Shown here: piece by piece, positions 59,501 through 64,000 of the stretch
Numbering within the stretch: the stretch's first letter is position 1
Layout: each line of letters begins with the position of its first letter
NCBI GenBank assembly: GCA_009667805.1
Contig: CM019063.1
Location: forward strand, 190,336,661-190,400,660
Length of the DNA: 64,000 nucleotides
Direction: 5' to 3'
From: Leptobrachium leishanense
Lineage: Eukaryota; Chordata; Amphibia; Anura; Megophryidae
Notes under the pieces: generated by a model
The model's input: the letters and a program-made list of their open reading frames with translations, nothing else
Database searches by the model: none
Told to the model about the DNA's origin: nothing
Program-made: the position numbers and the translations under genes

Positions 59501-60851
59501 CAGTGCTAGAGTCAGCAGTTCCAAAGTAGCATGAACCTGTAAAGGAGATGTATCAAGGATCTGTAACTCACTTAAGACAGGGCTTTAGGAAATCAATATT
59601 AAAGCCCTTCATGATTAGTCAGGGAAGGAGATCGCAGCCAGGTCACAATCATTAAAGGCTGGCCAAGACTGCAGATGTTTTCCCTTCTCAAAGAATCCAT
59701 GGTAGAGGATCAAGGAAATATTACATATTCTGATAGTTCCACTGCAACAAACGATTCAGAGATTAGACCATCTAGACTCTAGATTCTAGAGAGAAAGAAT
59801 CAAGGGTACAATCTCACCTCTCCATGCTACCAAGAAGAGGGAGGCAATATGAAGCACAAAGGGAAACAGAACAGCGTACCTGTACTGCATCTGCCAACCA
59901 TCTTCTGGTGCAGTATCATAAGGGACATAGAAACAGGGTGTAGAAGGGAGAAAAGATATAGCGTAGAAATACTTTAGTGGGTCTTTTTACATCTTTTTTA
60001 GAACGGTATTTAGAAGAGTATGGCTTTTATCTGCATTCTAAATAAAGATCTGTCTATACTACATAAGGAGTGCCGCTCATCTACTTGGAATCTATGTCTG
60101 GATCACAGCAGCATCCTATGGGTGAGCACTGGTGTGTGGTTGATGTCAACGGTGTGCAAGGAAGGGACTCAACCCTAATAGCTTATTCTTTGAATATCAA
60201 TTTGTACCTGAAGCTAGGAGGGACATTTTAAACTGTAAAGATCTGATATGGTTGCTTGGATTACCCAATAAAGTTTTTTATTTTACAAATTTGTCATAAT
60301 GATGGTATCGAGCTAATCACAAATTTATTTGGTACTAGCAACTCCTTTGTTGTGGAATCCAGTCCGGGTCCACAAATCTCTAATATTTAATCGTTGGGTT
60401 ACCTCCGAGCTAGTACCATTATATGTATTGTATAAATACAAGTCTACTGTTTTCTTCTTTTTCTAAAGATCTGATATGTCTAACAATACCTTTGCATCTT
60501 GTGAGCATTTCTTATAGCAGGGGTTTATTTTTCTACCTGTTGTTGCAATATTACCCTATGTGTATCTATTGTGGCTTTCATGTAGAATAATCCCTGCAAC
60601 TACCTTCACATTTAGTATTTTTATACAAACACTGTTTTTTCTCTTTATAAGATTGCTCTTAAATGAAAACTTACGTAAACGTCCAGCCGCAAAGTAGGAA
60701 CAGCAGGAGCCTCACACAGCGAGAGGAGCAACAGCAGAAGCCCAGTGCCAAGTTCCAGTAAATAGAACAGGTGATTGTGTGTGAAGAGATACGCAGAAAG
60801 CGCCTTGGCATCACAAGGGTGGGTGTAAAATTTGTCATTATTCTTCCCCTC
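22571..60851 (-). CDS. TPCN1: TPCN1, two-pore channel 1 (partial gene, 25 coding exons)
   Basis: Two-pore channel 1 is a voltage- and PI(3,5)P2-regulated cation channel of endosomes and lysosomes. It forms a homodimer, each chain having two six-helix domains. All 25 exons here have GT/AG ends and consistent phases and give 727 residues to the stop. The human protein is 816 residues, so only the N-terminal cytosolic part is missing, upstream of the window. Domain I runs from exon 60675-60851 to 47733-47849, with its filter in NFPDVMM. Domain II runs from 44218-44262 to 26529-26613, with filter [13 protein letters not shown]. The S4-S5 linker RRNLRQ of domain I keeps the arginines that contact PI(3,5)P2 in published TPC1 structures, and NNDKF near the N-terminus is also kept. 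The C-terminal [11 protein letters not shown] block distinguishes TPC1 from TPC2 and TPC3. I see no disrupting change, so the gene is probably functional. Confidence 0.96.
23193..24351. mobile_element. A/T-rich element of the TTCACAAAGC family carrying a nested element
   Basis: Starts AAGGGGTTATTCACCAAGCC and shares GGTGAATTTCACCATACGGT with 30480-30530. The 23447-24173 element is inserted in it. Boundaries are approximate. Confidence 0.5.
23447..24173. mobile_element. GGGCTCTATTACATTC element, 727 bp, uninterrupted copy
   Basis: Ends GGGCTCTATTACATTCTCCG and CGAAGAGTGTAATAGGGCCC, extended by GCGCAAA/TTGTGCGC blocks. The interior is rich in GCGC and AACGTTAACG palindromes. A second copy at 48239-50582 carries two later insertions. 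Superfamily unknown and no transposase. Confidence 0.8.
24531..24828. mobile_element. Harbinger-type MITE, 298 bp
   Basis: Ends GGCTAGGGTCAGACGACCGC and CTCGTCTGACCCCAGCC match the ends of the Harbinger element at 1898-5494. The interior is diverged (ACGGACTGTGCATCCGTGC). The flanks ATA/TAA are not a clean duplication. Confidence 0.8.
24829..25746. other. TPCN1 intron, no recognised element
   Basis: A/T-rich intronic sequence between the last two coding exons. No exon or repeat boundary is seen. Confidence 0.5.
25747..25827 (-). CDS. TPCN1: TPCN1 exon, C-terminal [11 protein letters not shown] block
   Basis: 27 codons from TGSVLFLG to EEEIQ, then [26 protein letters not shown] is nearly identical to human TPC1, and this is what identifies the paralogue. 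Cytosolic tail. Confidence 0.96.
26074..26201 (-). CDS. TPCN1: TPCN1 exon, C-terminal cytosolic helix region
   Basis: Encodes [19 protein letters not shown] and ends QANE|GTAAGT, the first codon being shared with the previous exon. Homologous to the human GITLEKEISKEEL region. Confidence 0.93.
26529..26613 (-). CDS. TPCN1: TPCN1 exon, end of domain II S6
   Basis: [20 protein letters not shown] and SRKNKDAE form the inner half of the second-domain S6 gate helix and its cytosolic exit. The donor is GAAG|GTCAGT. Confidence 0.95.
26701..26769 (-). CDS. TPCN1: TPCN1 exon, start of domain II S6
   Basis: [20 protein letters not shown] plus VTM, following the second filter. Nearly identical to human TPC1. 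Phase 0 at both ends. Confidence 0.95.
26770..27677. other. TPCN1 intron, no clear element
   Basis: Has a GC-containing imperfect palindrome around 27230-27420 (GCAGAATTCGGCGATT, ACCGCAGGGTTCAC). No gene seen. Confidence 0.4.
27678..27724 (-). CDS. TPCN1: TPCN1 exon, domain II selectivity filter
   Basis: [16 protein letters not shown] carries pore helix 2 and the second filter. The VNN filter sequence is identical to human TPC1, where its asparagines shape Na+/Ca2+ selectivity. Confidence 0.95.
28001..28116 (-). CDS. TPCN1: TPCN1 exon, domain II luminal turret
   Basis: Encodes the luminal loop with three N-glycosylation sequons (NST, NHT, NQT) and then [17 protein letters not shown], the approach to the pore helix. 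The sequons match those of mammalian TPC1. Confidence 0.95.
28317..28499. mobile_element. 183-bp MITE with CAGTGG.TCC.AACCCTGG ends
   Basis: Inverted ends are CAGTGGGTCCCAACCCTGGT and ACCAGGGTTAGGATCCACTG. Related to 21292-21465. No clean flanking duplication. A hAT type is suspected. Confidence 0.7.
29104..29284. mobile_element. Short CAGGGTTATTC MITE
   Basis: Ends CAGGGTTATTCAGAGAG and CTCTCTGAATAAGCCTG. The interior, with AATTCTCCC and TCTCACTTTCC, matches 1001-1182. Confidence 0.85.
29362..29451 (-). CDS. TPCN1: TPCN1 exon, domain II S5
   Basis: [20 protein letters not shown] then YGVLFPNCC. The S5 helix and the start of the turret. The two luminal cysteines of the human protein are kept. 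Confidence 0.95.
29820..29990. mobile_element. Short CAGGGTTATTC MITE
   Basis: Ends CAGGGTTATTCAGAGAAAGG and TCTCTGAATAACCCTG, with the same interior as 1001-1182. Confidence 0.85.
30462..31187. mobile_element. A/T-rich element ending TTTGTGAATAAACCCTTA
   Basis: Contains GGTGAATTTCACCATACGGT at the left and CAGTGCTTTGTGAATAAACC at the right. An interrupted relative occupies 33093-37243. Left boundary approximate, superfamily unknown. Confidence 0.55.
31217..31288 (-). CDS. TPCN1: TPCN1 exon, domain II S4-S5 linker
   Basis: [20 protein letters not shown] then RMA. It follows the voltage-sensing S4 and couples it to the pore. Strongly conserved with human TPC1. Confidence 0.95.
31419..32274. 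mobile_element. Long CAGGGTTATTC MITE
   Basis: Ends CAGGGTTATTCAAAGAGC and TCTTTAAATAACCCTG, 856 bp. The right third is GC-rich, with GCAGGGTCGCCGAAATGGGA. Colinear with 37854-38752 and 51300-52150. Confidence 0.85.
32392..32499 (-). CDS. TPCN1: TPCN1 exon, domain II S3-S4 voltage sensor
   Basis: [20 protein letters not shown] then [16 protein letters not shown]. It has the S4 arginines of the second domain, the voltage sensor that confers voltage dependence in TPC1. Confidence 0.96.
32710..33092. mobile_element. TTAA-flanked MITE, 383 bp
   Basis: Ends CCTCCCTGGCG and CGCCAGAGAGG, flanked by TTAA at 32706-32709 and 33093-33096. The interior has ACCCCGAG...CTCGGG pairs shared with 33298-33900. 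piggyBac-like. Confidence 0.85.
33298..33900. mobile_element. TTAA-flanked MITE, 603 bp
   Basis: Ends CCTCCCTGGCGGT and ACCGCCAGGGAGG are perfect inverted repeats, flanked by TTAA (33294-33297, 33901-33904). It contains a fragment of a LINE tail at 33427-33475. Same family as 32710-33092. Confidence 0.88.
33993..35749 (-). mobile_element. L1/Tx1-like non-autonomous retroelement with poly(A)
   Basis: On the minus strand it starts GGGCGTGGCCGACTGCAGAG and ends with an A-rich tail after AAAATAAAAAATTGTCAATA. It is flanked by AGAAGAC at 33986-33992 and 35750-35756, possibly extended into the T run. It has both ends but no ORF2-like reverse transcriptase, so it is an internally deleted or LINE-derived short element. 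Part of it matches the insertion at 56202-56914. Confidence 0.7.
34773..35648 (-). CDS. Unrecognised open frame in the L1-like element
   Basis: An uninterrupted 291-codon frame. It includes [20 protein letters not shown] and [20 protein letters not shown] but no domain I know. The GC-rich composition lowers stop frequency, so this may be chance. An ORF1 remnant is possible. Confidence 0.25.
   Translation of the reverse strand: MTPEAPLSGGPSGRAVRCLFSLPHTGPETRICCWSSSSRLLTAIFWISTRPWLSSRGDLWRVLSREGTRLETVRTEGPRRPASAGTETGMIDADGESRHSNAPPPQVKMAAIAGLDACLALLEGADDESPLTRGTWRQLMSVLRGCRGALDPSLQDLEEALPCGCAEAVDAELFAEENLGPHDEVAMSPGAPTVRVEVPGVHCDTVAAPLESPCTIPAWWTHRGEAESRVLPAGKRLRSPWSSGIPEGVAVANWLCSALCTPSGERCFEDIHCLPRVLLGARVPLQFRDTG
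35778..36879. mobile_element. TTAA-flanked element, inverted relative of 15713-16917
   Basis: Flanked by TTAA at 35774-35777 and 36880-36883. The internal blocks CTAGCTGCCACGGATC, GGCAGTTAGGGGGTTAACTG and CATCATGTTTAAACGTG match the reverse complement of the element at 15713. Its terminal repeats are weak. Confidence 0.65.
36884..37243. mobile_element. Right remnant of the interrupted TTCACAAAGC-family element
   Basis: Resumes AAGACTTTTGTTATATTTT and ends GCTGCTTTGTGAATAGACCG, colinear with 30900-31187. Its left part is at 33097-33293. Confidence 0.55.
37854..38752. mobile_element. Long CAGGGTTATCC MITE
   Basis: Ends CAGGGTTATCCAAAGAG and CTCTTTGGATAACCCTG, 899 bp, with flanks TAT on both sides. 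Confidence 0.88.
38949..39600 (-). mobile_element. L1-like retro-insertion, minus strand
   Basis: The poly(T) start is followed by GTAATTCAAATTTTTTATTT and TGAAAAGACAGCAG, i.e. a minus-strand poly(A) LINE end related to 33993. It contains a G18 run and A-rich tracts. The right boundary is approximate. Confidence 0.45.
39814..39886 (-). CDS. TPCN1: TPCN1 exon, domain II S2-S3
   Basis: [20 protein letters not shown] then GWN. The end of S2 and the loop into S3. Conserved with human YGVELFLKVAGLGP. Confidence 0.94.
40001..40054 (-). CDS. TPCN1: TPCN1 exon, domain II S1-S2 loop
   Basis: [17 protein letters not shown], with donor ACAA|GTGAGT. Luminal loop and start of S2. Confidence 0.95.
40184..40240 (-). 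CDS. TPCN1: TPCN1 exon, domain II S1
   Basis: [18 protein letters not shown], matching human VNGVWILVETFML. S1 of the second domain. Confidence 0.95.
40644..42284. mobile_element. Hairpin (foldback) insertion FB3
   Basis: Arms at about 40644-40893 and 41088-41236 plus 42091-42185 are inverted copies (GGTGGCGCTCAC at the outer left, GTGAGCGCCACC at the outer right; GAGAGCT/AGCTCTC at the inner ends). The roughly 195-bp spacer is unique. The flanks repeat ACCTTGCTAGAAAT at 40630-40643 and 42285-42298. The right side has a 99-bp one-sided tail. The right arm is split by a LINE fragment. Confidence 0.82.
41237..42090 (-). mobile_element. L2/CR1-like LINE fragment inserted in FB3
   Basis: The (TTA)n start followed by CTTTATTTATAAAACGCCAT and TTCCGCAGCGCTG is the 3' end of a minus-strand LINE. 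It separates the two parts of the right arm of the hairpin. The inner region (GAGACAGGGAGCG...) is decayed. Confidence 0.6.
42397..43088. mobile_element. Possible DNA element with GGGCNCTAT ends
   Basis: Starts GGGCACTATTGCG and ends GAGGTGATAGAGCCC. Contains GACGCTAAGGGG/CCCCTTAGCGTC palindromes and a directly duplicated 37-bp block (GGCGATGTGGGCACAATGCT and following) near 42970-43035. The ends resemble those of 23447-24173. Confidence 0.5.
43089..44217. other. TPCN1 intron, no clear element
   Basis: No exon or transposon boundary is recognised. Confidence 0.4.
44218..44262 (-). CDS. TPCN1: TPCN1 exon, start of domain II
   Basis: [14 protein letters not shown], matching human INILVKSKAFQYFM. 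45 nt, with GTAAGT donor and TTTCAG acceptor. Confidence 0.94.
44370..45090 (+). mobile_element. L2/CR1-like LINE 3' fragment
   Basis: The plus-strand translation has [23 protein letters not shown] and [20 protein letters not shown] blocks, the C-terminal RT region. It ends with TTGTACAGTGCTACAGAATA and TAGCACTTTATAAATAATTG. Same family as 1440-1894/5498-5965. Confidence 0.7.
45211..45274 (-). CDS. TPCN1: TPCN1 exon, interdomain linker
   Basis: [20 protein letters not shown] then K. Human has [19 protein letters not shown]. It leads directly into domain II S1. Confidence 0.95.
45753..45801 (-). CDS. TPCN1: TPCN1 exon, EF-hand-like linker end
   Basis: [16 protein letters not shown], matching human LKDFYDIYEVAALKWK. 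Part of the cytosolic EF-hand-like domain between the two channel halves. Confidence 0.94.
46435..46565 (+). mobile_element. LINE 3' tail fragment
   Basis: TTGTAAGCTCTCGAGCAGGG and CATTGTACAGTGCTACAGAA, then TTAGCGCTTTATAAA, as at the end of 44370-45090. Confidence 0.6.
46797..46933. mobile_element. Small hAT-like MITE
   Basis: CTCCAGATGATTCTTAACTA, CTCCCATGATTGTCTGAGCA and CATCTGGGGGGCCAGAGTTT are the recurring blocks of this MITE type, also at 63662-63793. Confidence 0.6.
46963..47087 (-). CDS. TPCN1: TPCN1 exon, interdomain EF-hand-like region
   Basis: [20 protein letters not shown] then [15 protein letters not shown]. Human has KPRMSARERYLTFKAL. Phase 0 start, donor CTCTG|GTAACT. Confidence 0.95.
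47733..47849 (-). CDS. TPCN1: TPCN1 exon, end of domain I S6 and linker
   Basis: [20 protein letters not shown] then [14 protein letters not shown]6 gate of domain I and the start of the EF-hand-like linker, almost identical to human. Confidence 0.96.
48397..48795. mobile_element. Harbinger MITE, deletion derivative of 1898-5494
   Basis: Ends GGCTAGGGTCAGACGAACGC and GCGTTCGTCTGACCCTAGCC, flanked by TAA on both sides (48394-48396, 48796-48798). Its right two-thirds, reverse-complemented, match 1898-2185 and its left part, reverse-complemented, matches 5375-5494. It is therefore the family's two ends joined. Confidence 0.9.
48894..50088. mobile_element. Hairpin (foldback) insertion FB1
   Basis: Two near-identical inverted arms (49001-49534 and 49548-50083) are separated by about 13 bp. 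The arms diverge from a central GAAACGCGTTCTGGTGG core. A 107-bp one-sided segment lies on the left (48894-49000). CTTAATTGACATCA at 48880-48893 and 50089-50102 is a 14-bp target duplication. A matching 63-codon open frame occurs in each arm (49213-49404 plus, 49678-49869 minus) and is an artefact of the palindrome. Confidence 0.9.
51006..51105 (-). CDS. TPCN1: TPCN1 exon, domain I filter and S6
   Basis: [20 protein letters not shown] then [13 protein letters not shown]. Carries the first selectivity filter (with Asn from the previous exon, NFPDVMM) and most of S6. Only a few residues differ from human. Confidence 0.96.
51189..51247 (-). CDS. TPCN1: TPCN1 exon, domain I pore helix
   Basis: [19 protein letters not shown], matching human [19 protein letters not shown]. 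Donor GCTAA|GTAAGT. Confidence 0.96.
51300..52150. mobile_element. Long CAGGGTTAT MITE
   Basis: Starts CAGGGTTATACAAAGAGATC and ends TCTCTTTGAATAACCCTG, 851 bp, colinear with 31419-32274. Confidence 0.88.
52493..53100. mobile_element. Inverted-repeat element FB4
   Basis: Arms at about 52690-52850 and 52862-53092 share TAGCGCTA, GAGGGAATACATAGAC, TTTATGGGTAAATCAGTCCT and GATCTTTTAAATACACTTGG in inverted order around a centre near 52856. The left side extends about 200 bp without a partner. I could not find a flanking duplication. Confidence 0.7.
53288..53322 (-). CDS. TPCN1: TPCN1 microexon, domain I S5 exit
   Basis: [11 protein letters not shown] in 35 nt, with CTTTTTAG acceptor and GTAGGT donor. 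Human has FYLFSPNPSDP. The change creates an NLT sequon in the luminal loop. Confidence 0.94.
53651..54322. mobile_element. hAT-like element (TAGGGATGCACCGAAATTTC end)
   Basis: The left end TAGGGATGCACCGAAATTTC is the classic hAT-type terminus. A degenerate inverse (CGAAATTTTCATTTCGATTT) precedes 54322. The interior is GC-rich. The right boundary and target duplication are unclear because a Harbinger MITE begins at 54327. Confidence 0.55.
54327..54791. mobile_element. Harbinger-type MITE, diverged, 465 bp
   Basis: Ends GGCTAATGTCAGATGAAAGC and CGTTCGTCTGACGCCGGCC. The internal blocks GGACATGGCGCACTCTGCACGT and GTACTTCGTGTG resemble 24531-24828. TAA precedes it. Confidence 0.7.
54815..54882 (-). 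mobile_element. LINE 3' tail fragment
   Basis: TTTATAAAGGATTTTACCAG and GATACATTGAGATTTCTCTC, the tail of the LINE at 8715-10895. Confidence 0.75.
55631..55677 (-). ncRNA. Hammerhead-ribozyme-like motif
   Basis: Minus strand, in order: GCATCTA, CTGAGGA (fits CUGANGA), A, GTGG-loop-CCAC hairpin, GAAA, a very short CTCG turn, TT, TAGATGC. The outer 7 bases pair perfectly (stem I), the hairpin gives stem II, and U-U precedes the presumed cleavage point. The extra A next to stem II and the minimal stem III depart from the ideal. Hammerheads are established in Penelope-like retroelements and retrozymes. Function here is inference. Confidence 0.4.
56202..56914 (+). mobile_element. 5'-truncated L1-like insertion with poly(A)
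   Basis: Ends GTAAAATAAAACCTTGAATA followed by an A run. An exact 16-bp duplication AACATACTGAACTGTT lies at 56186-56201 and 56915-56930. It shares GGCCACCATGGCTCTGGCCG-type sequence with the minus-strand element at 33993-35749. It contains a T30-plus run at about 56470. Confidence 0.85.
57066..58325. other. TPCN1 intron, no clear element
   Basis: 57640-58010 contains an imperfect inverted repeat (AGTGTAAAAGACCACTGGAT against ATCCAATGGGTATTTTACACT), with TTTTCAATG blocks, perhaps another degraded hairpin element. No exon. Confidence 0.4.
58326..58414 (-). CDS. TPCN1: TPCN1 exon, domain I S4-S5 linker and S5
   Basis: [20 protein letters not shown] then FFMVIFAIL. The linker arginine and those of the previous exon form the PI(3,5)P2 site in TPC1 structures. 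Confidence 0.96.
58441..58903 (-). mobile_element. LINE copy 3, 3' end
   Basis: The minus-strand frame (about 58900-58640) gives [20 protein letters not shown] and [20 protein letters not shown]. The tail is as at 8715. 5'-truncated. Confidence 0.88.
59182..59312 (-). CDS. TPCN1: TPCN1 exon, domain I S3-S4
   Basis: [20 protein letters not shown] then [20 protein letters not shown]. Contains S3 and the first-domain S4, whose arginines are kept. Donor CGGAG|GTGATA. Confidence 0.96.
59423..59536 (-). CDS. TPCN1: TPCN1 exon, domain I S2
   Basis: [20 protein letters not shown] then [18 protein letters not shown]. Human has KLRWLGLHTFIRHKRTMVK. Confidence 0.96.
59537..60674. other. TPCN1 intron with an unclassified repeat
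   Basis: 59990-60300 contains AATAAAGATCTGTCTATACT and GGAGTGCCGCTCATCTACTT, a tail style seen in the hairpin elements. No exon. Confidence 0.4.
60675..60851 (-). CDS. TPCN1: TPCN1 exon, N-terminal NNDKF block and domain I S1
   Basis: The first TPCN1 exon in the window: [20 protein letters not shown], then [15 protein letters not shown], a long Leu run (S1) and [16 protein letters not shown]. It starts phase 0 after TTGTAG, so the exons encoding roughly the first 80-90 residues lie upstream, beyond 64000. Confidence 0.96.
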
Positions 60852-60935
60852 CTACAATAGGTACAAAACATTAGTGACATACCACCACACCACTAGGGTC
60901 TCAGACTGTGTGGGAAAATATTCTTTGCCAAAATA

Positions 60936-62577
60936 CAGTCAGGTCCAGAAATATTGGGACATCGACACAATTCTAACATCTTTGGCTCTATACACCACCA
61001 CAATGGAGTTGGAATGAAACAAACACATTGTGCTTTAACTGCAGACTGTTAGCTTTAATTTGAGGGTATGTACATCCAACTCAGGTGAACGTTGAAGGAC
61101 TTACAGCAGTTTGCAGATGTGCCTCCCACTTGTTAAGGGACCAAAAGTAATGGGACAGAATAATAATCATAAATCAAACTTTCCCTTCTTAATACTTGGT
61201 TGCAAATCCTTTGCAGTCAATCACAGCCTGAAGTCTGGAACGCATAGACATCACCAGATGCTGGATTTCATCCCTGGTGATGCTCTGCCAGGCCTCTACT
61301 GCAACTGTCTTCAGTTCCTGCTTGTTCTTGGGGCATTTTCCCTTCAGTTTTGTCTTCAGCAAGTGAAATGCATGCTCAATGGGATTCAGGTCAGGTGATT
61401 GACTTGGCCATTGCATAACATTCCACTTCTGTCCCTTCAAAAACTCTTTGGTTGCTTTTGCAGTATGCTTTGAGTCATTGTCCATCTGCACTGTGAAGCG
61501 CCGCCCAAGGAGTTCTGCAGCATTTGGCTGAATGTGAGCAGATAATATTGCCCGACACACTTCAGAATTCATCCTGCTGCTTTTGTCAGCAGTCACATCA
61601 TCAATAAATACAAGAGAACCAGTTCCATTGGCAGCCATACATGCCCACGCCATGACACTACCACCACCATGCTTCACTGATGAGGTGGTATGCTTAGGAT
61701 CATGAGCAGTTCCTTTCCTTCTCCATACTCTTCTCTTCCCATCACTCTGGTACAAGTTGACCTTGGTCTCATCTGTCCATAGGATCTTGTCCAGAACTGT
61801 GAAGGCTTTGTTAGGTGTTGTTTGGCAAACTCTAATCTGGCCTTCCTGATTTTGAGGCTCACCAATGGTTTACATCTTGTGGTGAACCCTCTGTATTCAC
61901 TCTGGTGAAGTCGTGTCTTGATTGTTGACTTTTACACACATACACCTACCTCCTGGAGAGTGTTCTTGATCTGGACAACTGCTGTGAAGGGTATTTTCTT
62001 CACCAGGGAAAGAATTCTTTGGTCATCCACCACAGTTGTTTTCCGTGGTCTCCCGGGTCTTTTGGTGTTGCTGAGCTCACAGGTGCGTTCCTTCTGTTTG
62101 AGAATGTTCCAAACAGTTGTTTTGGACACGCCTAATGTTCTTGCTATCTCTCTGATGGGTTTGTTTTGTTTCTTCAGCCTAATGATGGCTTGCTTCACTG
62201 ATAGTGACAGCTCTTTGGATATCATCTTGAGAGTTGACAGCAACAGATTCCAAATAGCACACTTGAAATGAACTCTGGGCCTTTTATCTGCACATTGTAA
62301 TTGGGGTAATGAGGGAATATCACACACCTGGCCATGGAACAGCTGAGAAGCCAATTGTTAAGGGACCAAAGGTAATTGGACAAGTGGGAGGCACATCTGC
62401 AAACTGCTGTAAGTCCTACACAGTTCACCTGAGTTGGATGTACATACCCTCAAACTAAAGCTAACAGTCTGCAGTTAAAGCACATTGTGTTTGTTTCATT
62501 CCAACTCCATTGTGGTGGTGTATAGAGCCAAAGATGTTAGAATTGTGTTGATGTCCCAATATTTCTGGACCTGACTG
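60936..62577 (-). mobile_element. Tc1/mariner element, second family
   Basis: The element is 1642 bp long with long inverted ends CAGTCAGGTCCAGAAATATT and AATATTTCTGGACCTGACTG, flanked by TA at 60934-60935 and 62578-62579. The inverted repeats extend over more than 150 bp (ACCACCACAATGGAGTTGG and its complement). It lies in the TPCN1 intron upstream of exon 60675-60851. Confidence 0.93.
61189..62225 (-). pseudogene. Tc1-like transposase pseudogene
   Basis: Starts MISKELSLSVKQAIIRLKKQ with the helix-turn-helix IREIARTLGVSKTTVWNIL. The C-terminal part has VQMDNDSKHTAKATKEFL and QSPDLNPIEHAFHLLKTKL and ends CKGFATKY. Frameshifts near 61920 and 61750 separate the pieces, so no full protein can be made. 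Confidence 0.88.
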
Positions 62578-62579
62578 TA

Positions 62580-63569
62580 GATATTTTGCTTTAAAAGGGA
62601 ACATGTGCCCAGTCTTGCTCTCCAACTGCAACTGAAGTGACTGATGTCAGCAATCACCGTTCTATGAAAAACAAATTCCTTAAAAAAGGTTTAAAAGGGA
62701 CACCACCACTAACATAAACTGTAACTAGATTACTTGTGAATTCCAAACAAAGCCACCTTATAAAATACATGCTACATATTTTTTTCTAACAGTATGTAAA
62801 CAGGAAAAATACAATTTTATCTCCTGTTTCCATTTTGTGGATATTTCTCATGATGCAATATTTACTAAAATCTGAACATGTTTCACTTTACAGCTGTGGC
62901 ATAGGTTAAAGCAGTAGTGAAGAGGCAAGGGGGTAGAGGAGGGAATGTGGCAGCTGAATGAGATCTGCTAGTTGGCTTAAAACACATTAATCTACACCCT
63001 AGCAATGTCCATTGCATACATTCGACACAATGGAATCCTTAGGAGTCAGATTTTTGGTGACTATACCTATTCACTCCATTCTATGCTTAATGCCACACAG
63101 TGAGGAGCAAGTGATGTAAAGATACAGTAGGGTGTGCAGTTTACACAACACAAAATATCACAAAATGGACACAACCAGTGACACAGAGTAAAATATATTA
63201 TTATTTTCTTAATGAAACATACAAAGAAAAACAAAAGAACATGTAAGATATCAGCAACATAAAATAAACAAAATAAAACCATTTCATTTTTTGGTGGTAG
63301 TGGCCCTTTAAATGGTAGGAAAATAAAACGCTCCATATATCTGTACACATAAAGTTTTACTCTACTGAATGCTATAAATTATGATGGGTTGAGATTAAGT
63401 GCATCTTTGACATCACAAGTTTCAAAATGTTTTTAAACACAAAGAGCAGTTGCGGAAAAAACTTTGCTTAAAAATATTTAGTTGGAAAGGATTTCCTTTT
63501 CTGGCGTTTTAGTTTAAAGCCTGTTCTACTGGCATCTATTATAAAACAGGATTCCATATTAATCTTCCC
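62580..63569. other. TPCN1 upstream intron, no exon found
   Basis: I searched the minus strand for the next upstream exon of TPCN1 and found no match. Confidence 0.4.
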
Positions 63570-63640
63570 CTCCTACTTGAAAACGAGAGAAATCTCAATG
63601 TATCCTTCCTGGTAAAATACTTTATAAATAAAGTCTTTTT
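63570..63640 (+). mobile_element. LINE 3' tail fragment
   Basis: GAGAAATCTCAATGTATCCT and TGGTAAAATACTTTATAAAT, the plus-strand tail of the LINE family at 8715. Confidence 0.75.
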
Positions 63641-63661
63641 TCTAGAAAGATTCTCTGACTC

Positions 63662-63793
63662 CGGGATGGCAAACTCTGGACTTCCAGATGTTTCTGAACT
63701 ACTATTCCCATGATTCTCTGTCCATGTATTGCATTGAGAGAATTCAGGAATTGTAGGCAATAAACATCTGGGGGTCCAGAAGTAGACATCCCT
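63662..63793. mobile_element. Small hAT-like MITE
   Basis: Inverted ends CGGGATGGCAAACTCTGGAC and GTCCAGAAGTAGACATCCCTG, with CCAGATGTTTCTGAAC and AAACATCTGGGGG inside. Confidence 0.65.
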
Positions 63794-64000
63794 GCTGTGA
63801 CACCTTGAAATGTAATACCTGTTGGTGAACAATTAAGTCTTGCAATGTTCTTCCAACAGATGAATAACTAACAAAGTCCAACAGGACACATTAATCCTGT
63901 ATCAACATTGTAGGGATCAGTGAACATGAACTTTATTACTCAACATAAATGACAATTTGTCTTTTTTTGTGCTGCAACAGCAATGTTATTTAACAGTTTT

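Noticed and set aside
22571..60851. Assignment to TPCN3 or TPCN2 rather than TPCN1
   Set aside because: The C-terminal [11 protein letters not shown] block, the NREHWFDELP-like linker and the VNNW filter agree closely with TPC1. TPC2 lacks this tail.

Overview
The window looks like vertebrate, most likely anuran amphibian, genomic DNA. It is dominated by DNA transposons, LINE 3' ends, TTAA-flanked and TA-flanked MITEs, minisatellites and large hairpin elements. The amphibian call is an inference from this repeat mix and the intron sizes. It has not been tested by any search.

One host gene is certain. The minus strand carries 25 consecutive coding exons of TPCN1, two-pore channel 1, an endolysosomal Na+/Ca2+-permeable cation channel. 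They run from 60851 (the exon starting at the EGKNNDKF stretch) down to the stop codon at 22571-22573, with a likely poly(A) signal at 22000-22005. Every junction has GT/AG ends and the phases agree from exon to exon. Together they give 2184 coding nt, i.e. 727 codons plus stop. The N-terminal exons lie beyond the right edge of the window. I see no second host gene in the roughly 22 kb downstream of TPCN1.

Layout: 1-7400 holds a MITE, an old LINE, and a PIF/Harbinger transposon (1898-5494) that appears intact. Its two antisense genes sit in each other's introns, and it hosts a small hAT-like insertion. 7400-14800 holds another MITE, a Penelope-like tail, a frameshifted LINE, a GC-rich palindrome, several tandem arrays and a solo LTR. 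14800-17150 is a second LINE copy split by a TTAA-flanked element. 17690-20520 is a 24-bp minisatellite split by a Tc1/mariner copy. 22571-60851 is TPCN1, whose introns contain nested elements. These include three hairpin (foldback) insertions of 1.2-1.8 kb flanked by 14-16 bp duplications, a further inverted repeat, Harbinger deletion derivatives, two TTAA MITEs, L1-like insertions and seven-copy CAGGGTTATTC MITEs (five of the seven are in the gene). 60936-62577 is a second Tc1/mariner copy just upstream of the first TPCN1 exon in the window.

The most unusual material is the hairpin class. Its arms diverge from a central GAAACGCGTT-type core. In one copy the centre satisfies most of the hammerhead ribozyme consensus, and the 14-16 bp duplications suggest retrotransposition rather than cut-and-paste.
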